Source: Bacillota bacterium (lineage in GTDB: Bacteria > Bacillota > Clostridia > Lachnospirales > Lachnospiraceae). From it: a stretch of DNA of 64,000 bases. Under the pieces are notes generated by a model. It was not told where the DNA came from and searched no databases. It was given only the letters and a program-made list of their open reading frames with translations. A program made the translations under genes and the position numbers. Of the stretch, positions 52,910 through 62,251 are shown one piece after another (positions within the stretch are counted from its first letter, which is position 1; each line of letters starts with the position of its first letter). The stretch spans positions 313,541-377,540 of the forward strand of contig JAEZMV010000017.1 in assembly GCA_023414875.1 (NCBI GenBank), in the 5' to 3' direction.

Positions 52910-53773
52910 CTAAATACGAAAACCTCGTCCGATAATTTCACTGGTATTTGTAATCAGAATAAAAGCATTCGGATCGAATTGTTTTATAAATTTTCGTAAA
53001 TGTACCGCCTGTGACCGATTCATTACCGTCAGAATTATCTTTTTGTCCTTGTCTGAAAATGCACCCTTTGCATCAAAGATTGTAGCACTTCGGTGTATAT
53101 TCTTAAGAATATAGGCGCAGATGGGTTTTGGGTCTTCACATATGATTGTAAAGTATTTGTTCAGGTTTAAGTTTTCTATGATAGTGTCAACAAGGGTGGA
53201 CTTGATAAATAAACCTAGGAGAGAAAATAAACCGGTAGTTATACCAAAAACCGGGAAGGTTAGCAGGGTTAACAGTAGGTCACTGATTAATAATGATCTT
53301 CCTATATCTATGTTGCTGTATTTTTTTAACATCATGGCTATGATATCCGTACCACCGGTAGAAGCACCGATATTGAATAAGATAGCTGCACCAACAGAAG
53401 GCAATAGTACCGCAAAAGCAAGCTCTAGCGTTGGCTCTGAGGTGAGAGGCTTATCCATAGGTGCAATTACCTCCAGCAAACGTAATGCCACTGAAAGAAG
53501 GATGCTTCCGTAGGCGGTCCGGTTTCCAAAACTCTTTCCGATAAAGATGTATCCTACGATTAATAAAATTGCATTAATAATGATAACAATTGTTCCTGAG
53601 CTAATGGTATCGTCAAAGAGTCGGCTAAGGAGGATAGCAATACCGGTTACTCCACCGATGGAGAAGTTATTTGGGAATTTAAAAAAGTAGACACCTATAA
53701 CAACCAGCATAATACCAAGGGTTATCAATGCGTATTCTATCATAGATTGTTTTAGTGTTTTATTCTGCTCCAT
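52910..53773 (-). CDS. YitT family membrane protein (DUF161/DUF2179)
   Basis: A 287-aa protein with five or six hydrophobic segments (residues about 10-190; includes FPNNFSIGGVTGIAILLSRL and NIGASTGGTDIIAMMLKKY) and a C-terminal soluble DUF2179 domain (CEDPKPICAYILKNIHRSAT, MNRSQAVHLRKFIKQFDP). Typical layout of YitT/YpjC proteins; a role in anion or small-molecule movement has been suggested but not proved. AGGAGG lies before ATG. Confidence 0.9.
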   Translation of the reverse strand: MEQNKTLKQSMIEYALITLGIMLVVIGVYFFKFPNNFSIGGVTGIAILLSRLFDDTISSGTIVIIINAILLIVGYIFIGKSFGNRTAYGSILLSVALRLLEVIAPMDKPLTSEPTLELAFAVLLPSVGAAILFNIGASTGGTDIIAMMLKKYSNIDIGRSLLISDLLLTLLTFPVFGITTGLFSLLGLFIKSTLVDTIIENLNLNKYFTIICEDPKPICAYILKNIHRSATIFDAKGAFSDKDKKIILTVMNRSQAVHLRKFIKQFDPNAFILITNTSEIIGRGFRI

Positions 53774-53831
53774 ATGGCCTCCTATATGTTTGTTGATTCC
53801 TTTAGCCTTTTAACTTTTGAGTTTTTAACTA

Positions 53832-53860
53832 TTGCAAAATGGAAAAAAATACATTATAAT
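53832..53860 (+). promoter_or_regulatory. promoter in the gap before rsgA
   Basis: TTGCAA (53832-53837), 17-bp spacer, TATAAT (53855-53860), followed by the leader-like ORF and hairpins annotated next. Confidence 0.65.
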
Positions 53861-53935
53861 ATCACCGTAACAATAATATTTATACTAAATTGTATTATAG
53901 CATATCCGTTTGGATATCGAAAGGAGATATATTTA

Positions 53936-53968
53936 ATGTCAGCGTGTTTATTGGTGGTAACTGACTAA
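53936..53968 (+). CDS. 10-aa putative leader ORF
   Basis: AAAGGAG at about nine bases before ATG 53936, then codons for MSACLLVVTD and TAA. The ATATCC/GGATAT hairpin lies upstream at 53902-53917 and a terminator-like hairpin at 54001 downstream. Another frame reads on as KLHIGQNRKEAEVIEPLFGD, so it may instead be a gene start broken by a frameshift. Confidence 0.35.
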   Translation: MSACLLVVTD

Positions 53969-54000
53969 AACTTCATATCGGGCAGAACCGGAAAGAAGCT

Positions 54001-54022
54001 GAGGTTATAGAACCTCTTTTTG
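54001..54022 (+). terminator. terminator-like hairpin
   Basis: GAGGTT and AACCTC enclose a short ATAG loop (54001-54016), followed by five T. It could be an attenuator of the short ORF upstream. Confidence 0.55.
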
Positions 54023-54120
54023 GTGATGCCGTAAAAGTAACCTTTCGTGAAAACTATGGCTTATGTAGTGGCACACTTTAGGGTGTGTTATTTTTATGTC
54101 TAAAATATTTTTAGGTAAAC

Positions 54121-54168
54121 ACCGCAAAAACAGCAAATTCCACAAGGCTGCTTTCTGCGGTATTTTTC
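54121..54168 (+). terminator. terminator-like hairpin before rsgA
   Basis: ACCGCA (54121-54126) and TGCGGT (54156-54161), with inner AGC/GCT pairs, followed by ATTTTT. The same region codes in one frame for a poor ORF from 54096 that I do not accept. Confidence 0.5.
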
Positions 54169-54324
54169 TGCCTAAAATTACGCTACCGGTGCTGATAGAG
54201 CTGGAGAAGAAAGGAATAGTTTTGATGAATGAATTAATAAATATTAGAAAGTCAAGGGTACATAAAAGCTGTAAGTTAAGACAATTAACATGTAAATTTG
54301 AACAAAACAGTATGGAGGATAGCA

Positions 54325-55404
54325 ATGATAGATTTAATTAAATATGGATATACAGGTCAAAATCAGGTAAATGAAATTACAGAAGGGTGTATACCAGCCC
54401 GCGTAACCGAGGTTCACCGTGAATTATATAGGGTGGTTTCGGAATATGGTGAGAGTAATGCGAAATTAAAAGGTACCATGTATAATATCACAGAGAGCTC
54501 TTCGGATTTTCCGGCAGTCGGAGACTTTGTTTCGCTTCGATATAATGAATGTGGAGATTCCCAGATTGTAAAGGTATTAACGAGAAAGTCTAAATTCTCT
54601 CGTCCCGATTATTCCGGACATGGAGCAGGTTATGTTAAAACGATATTGGAGCAGGTGGTTGCCGCTAACTTTGACTACGTATTTATCCTGGCATCCTTAA
54701 ATCATGATTTTAATTTGAATCGTATCCTGAGATATATTACTGTTGCCTGGGAAAGTGGCGGGATACCGATTGTATTATTGACTAAAGCGGATTTGGTAGA
54801 GGATTATGAGAAACAGCTAAAAAAAGTACAGGAACAGGCGATTGGAGTTGACATTTATGTAATTAGTTCGGTTTCTGGAGAAGGGCTGGAACAATTGGCC
54901 CGGTATATGAAGCCCGGCGTAACAATAGTGTTTCTTGGATCATCCGGAGTGGGTAAATCAACTTTGGTAAACGCCCTGGCAGGTGAAGCTATCATGGATG
55001 TTAAATCTATAAGAGAGGATGATAGTAAGGGAAGGCACACGACGACTCACCGTCAGCTGATTCTATTAAAGAATGGTGTTATGATAATAGACACTCCGGG
55101 AATGAGAGAACTTGGTATGTGGGATGTCACAGAAGGATTGGGAGAAGCATTTTCCGATATTGAAGAGTTAATGCAAAATTGCCGGTTTTCCGACTGTTCC
55201 CATAGAAGTGAGCCAGGTTGTGCGGTACTTCATGCCATTGAAAACGGAACCCTTGAGCACTCACGTTGGAAGAATTATCTTCAACTAAAGGGAGAAGCTA
55301 AATTTACGGAAGATAAGGCTGGATATCTCAGAGAAAAGGAAAAATTTATGAAGAGGATTAATAAAGCTTCAAAGGCAAGGCAGAAGGTTGGAGAAATAAG
55401 ATAG
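54325..55404 (+). CDS. rsgA: ribosome small subunit-dependent GTPase RsgA
   Basis: A 359-aa circularly permuted GTPase assisting 30S maturation. An N-terminal OB domain (about 20-100) is followed by G motifs in permuted order: LLTKADLVED (G4) comes first, then FLGSSGVGKSTLVNAL (G1), KGRHTTTHR (switch I) and DTPGMREL (G3). The C-terminal zinc knuckle is C-x4-CSH-x5-C (CRFSDCSHRSEPGC). ATG 54325 follows TATGGAGG; the frame's ATG at 54298 lies before that site. Confidence 0.92.
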   Translation: MIDLIKYGYTGQNQVNEITEGCIPARVTEVHRELYRVVSEYGESNAKLKGTMYNITESSSDFPAVGDFVSLRYNECGDSQIVKVLTRKSKFSRPDYSGHGAGYVKTILEQVVAANFDYVFILASLNHDFNLNRILRYITVAWESGGIPIVLLTKADLVEDYEKQLKKVQEQAIGVDIYVISSVSGEGLEQLARYMKPGVTIVFLGSSGVGKSTLVNALAGEAIMDVKSIREDDSKGRHTTTHRQLILLKNGVMIIDTPGMRELGMWDVTEGLGEAFSDIEELMQNCRFSDCSHRSEPGCAVLHAIENGTLEHSRWKNYLQLKGEAKFTEDKAGYLREKEKFMKRINKASKARQKVGEIR

Positions 55405-55576
55405 TGTTAAGAAGAAAGATAATAATAAGAAGAAAGATAAAAGTAATATAAAGGATATAGTGATAAAAAGGGTAATAGTGATTAAAGGATAATAGTAATA
55501 AAGAAGACTATTAAGGAAAACTAAAATATTTTGAGGGTCTTCATTAGGAAAAGAAAGACTCGGAAAGGATTACTTT

Positions 55577-56572
55577 ATGAATATAATGAGTTTTAATCAC
55601 AATCATATTGTAAAGGCAAAAGAGATTGCGATGGCCAATTATGAGGAGGAGAGGCAGAAACTACCTTATCTTCCTAGGATTGATGAAATTCCGGATTTAA
55701 ATTATTTTGCAGATAATCAACTAGGGGTAACGGCTTTTGAGGGTGATCAGATGTTAGGTTTTTTGTGTGCTTACCAGCCTAGTGAAGATGCCTTTGGAAC
55801 GACCAATGTCAGAGGGACCTTTTCACCGATACATGCCCACGGGGTTATTTCATCTTGTTTTGATCGATCTACAGGTGATTTCGTTCGTTATGACCGTGAT
55901 CGCATTTATTCTCGGCTATATCAGGAGGCAGCGAAAAGATGGGTTGAAGCGGGGATTAAAAGTCATGCAATTGCTTTATATACTCATGAAAAGGATTCGA
56001 TTAACAGCTTCTTCTATAACAGCTTTGGATTAAGATGTATGGATGCTGTCCGTTCTTTGGATACTATTCCGGAGTATTTTGAGGTGAACTCGGATTGTAA
56101 TAATGAAATAGAGTACTGTGAATTGCGAAAGGAGGAATGGAGGAATTTAACAGGTTATCACAATGGTTTGATTTCTCATTTGGGTAATAGCCCTTGCTTT
56201 ATGAGGTACGATTCAATAGAAGAGGAAGATATTTGTCTCGAGGCTTCGGAGGGTGTTCGTTACTTTGCAGCCAAAGCGGGTGGAGAATACATTGTATATT
56301 TAAAAATATCAGATGAAGGAGAAAACTTTATTACAGAGTACCAAGGTATGAAAAATATTTGTGGAGCTTATTGCAAACCGTCATACCGTGGAACAGGAAT
56401 TTCTCATAATCTACTCTGCTATCTAATGAAAACGCTGAAGCGGGAGGGTTATGAGCTTTTGGGTGTGGATTGTGAGAGCTTTAATCCAACTGCTCGTAGC
56501 TTCTGGTTAAAATACTTTACCGAGTATACAAATAGTATGGTAAGGCGGATTGATGATAAAGTGTTTTTATAA
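55577..56572 (+). CDS. GNAT family N-acetyltransferase, two domains
   Basis: A 331-aa protein. The C-terminal half is a full GNAT fold with the acetyl-CoA-binding KPSYRGTGISHNLL (Q/R-x-x-G-x-G/A) and a family ending CESFNPTARSFWLKYF. The N-terminal half (IAMANYEEERQKLPYLP, then HAIALYTHEKDSINSFFYNSFG) is a second, degenerate GNAT-like domain. Substrate unknown. AAAGGA lies upstream of ATG 55577. A 172-bp gap with short A/G-rich repeats separates it from rsgA. Confidence 0.85.
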   Translation: MNIMSFNHNHIVKAKEIAMANYEEERQKLPYLPRIDEIPDLNYFADNQLGVTAFEGDQMLGFLCAYQPSEDAFGTTNVRGTFSPIHAHGVISSCFDRSTGDFVRYDRDRIYSRLYQEAAKRWVEAGIKSHAIALYTHEKDSINSFFYNSFGLRCMDAVRSLDTIPEYFEVNSDCNNEIEYCELRKEEWRNLTGYHNGLISHLGNSPCFMRYDSIEEEDICLEASEGVRYFAAKAGGEYIVYLKISDEGENFITEYQGMKNICGAYCKPSYRGTGISHNLLCYLMKTLKREGYELLGVDCESFNPTARSFWLKYFTEYTNSMVRRIDDKVFL

Positions 56573-56649
56573 ATAATGTCTATTATAAATACACTTTGTT
56601 ATAATGTTTTTAAGGGTTTGATGGAGTAATAAAGTACATATGAACTTGG

Positions 56650-56693
56650 AATAGGCATCTTCGCGGATATTATAATCCGAAGAAGATGCCTAT
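56650..56693. terminator. bidirectional hairpin after GNAT gene
   Basis: ATAGGCATCTTC and GAAGATGCCTAT pair over 12 bp, with an inner CGGAT/ATCCG stem. The T run is short (TTTG). Confidence 0.6.
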
Positions 56694-56804
56694 TTGCATA
56701 CAGAGGAATTATCGGTTCCAATCATCATTTTAGCAATAGCAGGCGGTGCTGCGGTAGTTGGTGGAGCAGTTATGGTCACCAATAAGAAAAAATCCGGTAA
56801 ATAA
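56694..56804 (+). pseudogene. possible C-terminal membrane-anchor remnant, 36 codons
   Basis: From TTG 56694 the frame reads MHTEELSVPIIILAIAGGAA, then VVGGAVMV-TNKKKSGK and stop. It is a single hydrophobic helix followed by a Lys-rich tail, like the end of a sortase-type or other anchored surface protein, but no ribosome site or N-terminal part exists. It may be a relic, or a tiny membrane protein with an unusual start. Confidence 0.3.
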
Positions 56805-56813
56805 TATTGAATA

Positions 56814-56845
56814 GAAAGAGGTTGTCTACGGGCAACCTCTTTCTT
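56814..56845 (+). terminator. intrinsic terminator
   Basis: GAAAGAGGTTG (56814-56824) pairs with CAACCTCTTTC (56833-56843), followed by TTAAT. Confidence 0.7.
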
Positions 56846-56948
56846 AATATCTCTTAATTTCATCGTGCTAGGGAAGTTTAAAGTGGTTGTTTTTGGGAAA
56901 ATTATAAGTATAATAATTTATTAAACATGGCTGAAAGAAGGATGTAGA

Positions 56949-57812
56949 ATGGTAGTAAAAGAATATGATGATGTACGAGCTTTTTTAAATGATTACGAAA
57001 AGGTTCTTTTGGAACAGGAAGCAATCAGTCAATTGGTGTTATACAATGCATATCAATGTAGAGATCATGCAATCGATGAAAAAGCTATCTTTGGTGCTGT
57101 GGAATATGAGGGGAAAGCGGTGGTGCTGTTTAGTTATGTCACTCAGTTTAATCTGGTGATCTTCGCGGCTCTACCAGAAAATGCTGTTCCCGCCTCCGCA
57201 GCGTTAGCGGATTATCTGGGAGCTCGCCATATTCTTATTAACTATATAAACGCCAGGCATGATGTATGCTTAAGCTTTATTGAACAGTATAGAAAGCAGA
57301 TTAACTGCAGCTTTTCCGAGAAGCTGGGCATGGAGATAATGGAAATCCGGGAAGTAAACGAGATAAAACCCATGGAAGGAATGCATCGACTGGCTTTGAT
57401 AGAAGAAGCAAAGCTGGTTACTGAATGGATGATTGAATTTCAGATGGAAGCCCTGACCAGTGAGATGGACTATGAAGCTGCCTTAAACAGAGCTAAAAAA
57501 TTAATCGAAGAAAAGAAAATATATTTTTATGAAAATACGGATCATCAGGTGGTATCGATGGCGGTTGCTTCCAGAAAGTTAGTTCATGGGACAGCGATTA
57601 CCTATGTTTATACACCTGAGGAATATCGAGGGATAGGGTACGCAGCTGCCAATATATATTATTTAAGTAAAGAGCTACTATTACAGGGGAATGAATTTTG
57701 TACTCTGTTTGTTGATAAGAAAAACCCGCTTTCGGGCAGGGCTTATGAAAAAGTGGGCTATAAGACAATTGAAGAAAACTATGAATACAAATTAAATCCG
57801 ATTGAAGTGTAA
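56949..57812 (+). CDS. GNAT family N-acetyltransferase
   Basis: A 287-aa protein. The C-terminal half is GNAT: KIYFYENTDHQVVSMAVASR, AITYVYTPEEYRGIGYAAAN (acetyl-CoA site R-G-x-G) and FVDKKNPLSGRAYEKVGYK. The N-terminal 120 residues are another domain, as in many two-part acyl-CoA-dependent acetyltransferases. Substrate unknown. AAGGATG before ATG. Confidence 0.85.
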   Translation: MVVKEYDDVRAFLNDYEKVLLEQEAISQLVLYNAYQCRDHAIDEKAIFGAVEYEGKAVVLFSYVTQFNLVIFAALPENAVPASAALADYLGARHILINYINARHDVCLSFIEQYRKQINCSFSEKLGMEIMEIREVNEIKPMEGMHRLALIEEAKLVTEWMIEFQMEALTSEMDYEAALNRAKKLIEEKKIYFYENTDHQVVSMAVASRKLVHGTAITYVYTPEEYRGIGYAAANIYYLSKELLLQGNEFCTLFVDKKNPLSGRAYEKVGYKTIEENYEYKLNPIEV

Positions 57813-57993
57813 GAATAATTGGGAAACGAGCAGTACATATCCCCATTATTTTTATACGATTTAGAATAACTAAGCCCACAATCAATGGTTCGATTTATGC
57901 CCATTACACCTTGTTCTTGCTTTTCATTTCAGTCCAGAGTAAAATATAGTTAATACTAGAAGAACAAGAAGAAGTATGGAGGATTAACTATAT

Positions 57994-58995
57994 ATGAAGA
58001 TAATAAAGTGGGGAATTATCGGAACGGGTATGATATCTTCAAACTTTGCAGCAGCATTAAATTCATTAGATAATACAGATATGGTAGCAGTAGCTTCCAG
58101 GGACTTAAACAAAGCAAAGGAATTCGCGAACCGTTTTCGGATAAAAAAAGCATATGGAAGCTATGAAGAAATTGTGATGGACCCGGAAATTGATGTAATA
58201 TATATTGGAACGCCTCATACGGAGCATAAGAATAACTCAGAACTATGTATTACCCATGGGAAGGCGGTACTGTGCGAAAAACCTATTACCATAAATCAGA
58301 AGGATACACAGTATTTAATATCGCTTGCGAAAGAGTATAATGTCTTTTTAATGGTGGCAATGTGGACAAAGTTCCTTCCTACCACAAAGGTGGTTAAAAA
58401 ATGGATTCAAAAAAAGCTGATCGGTGAGATTAAGTATATGAATATCTCCTTTGGTTTTAAGGCCGAGTATGATGTAAATAGCAGACTATATAGTCCTAAA
58501 TTTGCAGGAGGTGCATTACTTGACGTAGGCATTTATCCAATAACCTATGCAATTCATATGATGGATAGGCTGCCGGATCAGGTAACCGGAAGAGCATATA
58601 TAGGCAAAAGTAATGTAGACGAAATGAACGTAATCATTTTCCAATACAAGGAGGGTGCAATGGCGGATTTGAGTTCTGCCATATCGGCTGATACCGGTAG
58701 GGATGCGGTCATTATTGGTGATAAAGGAAAAATAGTTGTACCGAACTTTTTTATGGCGGAGAGTGCAGAACTCTATGATTCTTCAGGGAAATTAGTAGAT
58801 TCATTTTTATCACCATTTTCTGAAAATGGCTACGAGTATGAAGCAGAAGAGGTAAATCAGTGCCTTAGAGAAGGTAAGAAGGAGAGTGCAGTTATTCCTC
58901 ATAGGGATATGTTGGATATTATGAAGCTAATGGACGGTTTACGAGCCGAGTGGGGACTGACCTATCCTCAGGAATGTGAGGGTTTGAGAGTGTAA
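57994..58995 (+). CDS. Gfo/Idh/MocA family oxidoreductase
   Basis: A 333-aa NAD(P)-dependent oxidoreductase acting on sugars or polyols in this family. Rossmann start KWGIIGTGMISSNFAAAL, AVASRDLNKAKEFA, and the conserved EKPI (LCEKPITIN) near residue 94 with the active Lys. C-terminal sheet has GGALLDVGIYPITYA. Resembles dimeric-dihydrodiol/trans-1,2-dihydrobenzene-diol dehydrogenase-like members. Substrate not decidable. GGAGG upstream of ATG. Confidence 0.9.
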   Translation: MKIIKWGIIGTGMISSNFAAALNSLDNTDMVAVASRDLNKAKEFANRFRIKKAYGSYEEIVMDPEIDVIYIGTPHTEHKNNSELCITHGKAVLCEKPITINQKDTQYLISLAKEYNVFLMVAMWTKFLPTTKVVKKWIQKKLIGEIKYMNISFGFKAEYDVNSRLYSPKFAGGALLDVGIYPITYAIHMMDRLPDQVTGRAYIGKSNVDEMNVIIFQYKEGAMADLSSAISADTGRDAVIIGDKGKIVVPNFFMAESAELYDSSGKLVDSFLSPFSENGYEYEAEEVNQCLREGKKESAVIPHRDMLDIMKLMDGLRAEWGLTYPQECEGLRV

Positions 58996-59046
58996 TCTTT
59001 TTTTATTAACGGAGAAAGCTCTAATACCCCCTAAGGAGAATATCGT

Positions 59047-59607
59047 ATGAAAGAATATGAATATAAGATTGCTGGTTATAGTTTTTCGGATGAGCATGAA
59101 TATAAAGAAGCTAAACGGGAAGCAGACACAATCGAATATATTAAGGCGAATACTGATTTGAATGATCTGAATAAAGTAACAAAATTGTATCATAAACTAA
59201 TTGAGCGCAAAACTTTAAAGACGATTGTTGGTTATTCTTTTTTAAAAGAGCTGCAGGAGCGAATTCTAAAAGAAGGACTCATCAGTAAAGAGAACTTACC
59301 GAATATTAAGATTGAGAAGGATGATAAACGGTTAAGGATACTTTCGAACTCACTTCAGCAAGATCAAGAGAAGAAACATAAGGAGATAGTGGATGATTAT
59401 CGTATTAAACTCAGAAACTTAAGAATTATATGTTTTTTTCTGGTGGCGATTATTATCGCTATGATATTTATTTCTATTTTTAGTGATCGAAGTGTATTTA
59501 CGAATTATGAAAATGAAATCCTTGATAAGTACTCTGCCTGGGAAGAAGAACTGGATGCTAGAGAAAAAACACTACAGGAAAAAGAAGATTCAAAAATTGT
59601 AGATTAA
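59047..59607 (+). CDS. single-span membrane protein with coiled-coil ends, hypothetical
   Basis: A 186-aa protein with a highly charged N-terminal part (YSFSDEHEYKEAKREADTIE, about residues 10-125), one membrane helix (about 128-146, ICFFLVAIIIAMIFISIF) and a short coiled-coil tail (EEELDAREKTLQEKED). Inside-facing N-terminus likely. Family not recognised. AAGGAG precedes ATG. It lies between the oxidoreductase and a two-component system, without overlap. Confidence 0.7.
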   Translation: MKEYEYKIAGYSFSDEHEYKEAKREADTIEYIKANTDLNDLNKVTKLYHKLIERKTLKTIVGYSFLKELQERILKEGLISKENLPNIKIEKDDKRLRILSNSLQQDQEKKHKEIVDDYRIKLRNLRIICFFLVAIIIAMIFISIFSDRSVFTNYENEILDKYSAWEEELDAREKTLQEKEDSKIVD

Positions 59608-59712
59608 GTTCACAATTTTATCATAGTTCGTTGTTATTATATTTACAGGTTTTCTATGAAAATTCGAGTATCAAAGGCTAAATAAGAGCAAATCATATTA
59701 TGGAGGTGCCAA

Positions 59713-60390
59713 ATGGATAAGCTGAAAATCTTGCTTGTAGATGATGAAAGTAGAATGAGAAAGCTTGTAAAGGACTTTTTGGTGCGAAAGAGTTATGACG
59801 TAATTGAAGCGGAAAACGGTGAACAGGCAATTGATATTTTCTTTGCAAGAAAAGACATCGCACTAATTATATTGGATGTTATGATGCCAAAGCTGGACGG
59901 CTGGCAGGTTTGTCGGGAGATAAGACAATACTCCAAAGTACCGATAATTATGCTTACGGCTAAGGGTGATGAGAAGGATGAACTGCTAGGCTTTGAGCTT
60001 GGGGTTGATGAATATATTTCAAAGCCCTTTAGCCCTAAGATACTGGTTGCACGAGTAGAAGCGGTGCTTCGAAGAACCATGGTTACAGAAGAAGAGCTGA
60101 TAGATGTCGGGGGTATTTTATTAGATAAATCTGCACATCTGGTGAAGATTGATGGAGTGGAAATTGATCTCAGTTTTAAAGAATTTGAACTTTTAACTTT
60201 TTTTGTAACAAACCAGGGGGTTGCCCTGTCGAGAGAAAAGATACTCAATAATGTTTGGAATTATGATTACTTCGGAGATGCCAGAACCATTGATACCCAC
60301 GTCAAGAAATTAAGAAGCAAAATGGGTCCGAAGGGTGATTTTATTAAGACAATCTGGGGCCTCGGTTATAAATTCGAGGTAGATGCATGA
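59713..60390 (+). CDS. OmpR-family response regulator
   Basis: A 225-aa regulator. The receiver has VDDESRMRKLV, phospho-acceptor Asp near 56 in IILDVMMPKLDGWQ, and YISKPFSP; the winged helix has LSFKEFELLTFFVTNQGVALS and GDARTIDTHVKKLRSKMG. GGAGGTG before ATG. The kinase gene overlaps its stop codon by four bases (ATGA), so translation is coupled. Confidence 0.93.
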   Translation: MDKLKILLVDDESRMRKLVKDFLVRKSYDVIEAENGEQAIDIFFARKDIALIILDVMMPKLDGWQVCREIRQYSKVPIIMLTAKGDEKDELLGFELGVDEYISKPFSPKILVARVEAVLRRTMVTEEELIDVGGILLDKSAHLVKIDGVEIDLSFKEFELLTFFVTNQGVALSREKILNNVWNYDYFGDARTIDTHVKKLRSKMGPKGDFIKTIWGLGYKFEVDA

Positions 60391-61994
60391 AGCATTCCAT
60401 ACGTACAAAAATAACATTATTACTTACTACAATGATTGTACTGACTATTTTTATTACCTGGTTTGTTAATCGTACCTTTTTATCGGATTATTATATTCAC
60501 AGTAAAATAGATACTTTGAATGAAGCCTATTTGAAAGTATCTGCTATTTATTCGAATAGTGAAGAGGAGTATTACCTCACAGAAGATGAACTGAGTCTGG
60601 TAGAGCAGTATCAACAGGACTATGATGTTGATATTTATATTAAATCAATACTGGGCAATATACTTTTCCCTACACCGGGAAATATAGGAACGAGAGAAGA
60701 GGACAAGATAAATGGTTTGTTTAGTGATATATTTGGATTTTACAACCCATATATTACGGACAAAAAGCAATTGAAGGAAACGAATAACTATTTTATTTTT
60801 AGCCTTCATGATACGCAGATCAACTCGAATTATATTGACTTAATCGGTGTGGTGTCCAAAGAAGATGCTTTACTTAATAATGAGGCTTCAGCAGGAAATT
60901 ATACCGCGGAAGATCAAGACAAAACGATTCAATCTGATCGTGGGAATTTAATTCGAATCAATCTTGACGACAAGATGATTTTGATTCGCTCTAATTTAGA
61001 CAGTATTGAAGAAAATGTAATGATTTCAAATGAATTTCTTGCCTATGTAGGAGTATTTGCTGTTGTGATAGGTACAATAGCAATGTTTTTAATTAGTAAG
61101 AAATTCACCAAACCGATTCTTGACCTGGCAGGACTTGCTAAGAAAATGTCTGATTTGGATTTTGAAGTTAAATATGATGTAAAGACAAAGGATGAAATCG
61201 GTGAGCTGGGAAGCAGTATTAATGCGTTGTCAGACAAACTGGAGACAACAATTACGGAATTAAAGCAGGCGAATAATGAGCTTTTAACCGATATCCAGAA
61301 GAAAACAGAAATCGATGAGATGCGTAAGGAATTCCTTTCTAATGTGTCTCATGAATTAAAAACTCCGATTTCATTAATTCAGGGCTACGCAGAGGGACTA
61401 CAAGAGAATATTAATGAGGACCAGGAAAGTCGTGATTATTATTGCGAAGTTATCATAGATGAAGCAAATAAGATGAATCAGATGGTGAAAAAGCTACTAA
61501 GCCTGAATGAATTGGAATTTGGTAATAATCAAATTGATTTTGAACGGTTTGATATTGTGGCTCTTATTCGATCGGTATTGGAAGCCACTGAGATATTATT
61601 TAGGCAAAAAGAGGTTGTCCTGCATTTTGACCAGATGGAACCGGTATATGTATGGGCAGATGAATATATGGTAGAGCAGGTTGTTACTAATTATATCAGC
61701 AATGCCTTAAACCATGTTGCCGGTCAGAAAATTATTGAGATTAAATTAATTCCAAGAGGCGATACCGTACGGGTTGCGGTATTTAATACCGGTGAAAACA
61801 TTCCAGAAGAAGACTTGGATAAGATTTGGGTCAAGTTTTATAAAGTGGATAAAGCACGGACCAGAGAATATGGTGGCAGTGGCATAGGGCTTTCCATTGT
61901 AAAAGCAATTATGAATTCGCTAAACCAAGAATGTGGTGTCGTTAATCGACCGATCGGGGTTGAATTCTGGTTTGAATTAGATGTAAAATCATAA
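60387..61994 (+). CDS. sensor histidine kinase
   Basis: A 535-aa kinase. Two membrane segments (about 10-28 and 215-235) enclose a sensor domain of some 185 residues. HAMP at about 238-290, H-box VSHELKTPISLIQGYAEGLQ with phospho-His near 321, N-box VVTNYISNALNHVAGQK, G-boxes TGENIPEEDL and GGSGIGLSIVKAIM. Overlaps the regulator by four bases. Signal unknown. Confidence 0.92.
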   Translation: MKHSIRTKITLLLTTMIVLTIFITWFVNRTFLSDYYIHSKIDTLNEAYLKVSAIYSNSEEEYYLTEDELSLVEQYQQDYDVDIYIKSILGNILFPTPGNIGTREEDKINGLFSDIFGFYNPYITDKKQLKETNNYFIFSLHDTQINSNYIDLIGVVSKEDALLNNEASAGNYTAEDQDKTIQSDRGNLIRINLDDKMILIRSNLDSIEENVMISNEFLAYVGVFAVVIGTIAMFLISKKFTKPILDLAGLAKKMSDLDFEVKYDVKTKDEIGELGSSINALSDKLETTITELKQANNELLTDIQKKTEIDEMRKEFLSNVSHELKTPISLIQGYAEGLQENINEDQESRDYYCEVIIDEANKMNQMVKKLLSLNELEFGNNQIDFERFDIVALIRSVLEATEILFRQKEVVLHFDQMEPVYVWADEYMVEQVVTNYISNALNHVAGQKIIEIKLIPRGDTVRVAVFNTGENIPEEDLDKIWVKFYKVDKARTREYGGSGIGLSIVKAIMNSLNQECGVVNRPIGVEFWFELDVKS

Positions 61995-62047
61995 CTGGCA
62001 TGCTGAAATATTATTTCTAGCTCTTGTGTAACTTGGTTTTATATACT

Positions 62048-62106
62048 TTAAAAGAATAGTTCCGAAAGCCAATTTCAGATTGGTGATTAGGACTATTCTT
62101 TTTAAT
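62048..62106 (+). terminator. intrinsic terminator after the kinase gene
   Basis: AAAAGAATAGTTCC pairs with GGACTATTCTTTT (one mismatch) around a loop with further AAGCCAATTT/AGATTGGT pairing, then TTAATT. Confidence 0.7.
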
Positions 62107-62251
62107 TTAGATAAAATTAGTCAAATGCTTATTGTAATTTGAAAACTCATTTATTTATGTTGCTGAAATATACAAAAAGTGTTAATATGATATCTGTACC
62201 ACCCTGTATTAAGGGCTATTGCTGATGATTAATGTAACTGGGGGTTAACGA

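Noticed and set aside
53121..53513. 130-aa + strand ORF opposite the YitT gene
   Set aside because: Antisense shadow of a well-supported membrane protein.
54096..54341. 81-aa ORF before rsgA
   Set aside because: Contains a terminator-like hairpin, overlaps the rsgA start and its ribosome site, and lacks its own.
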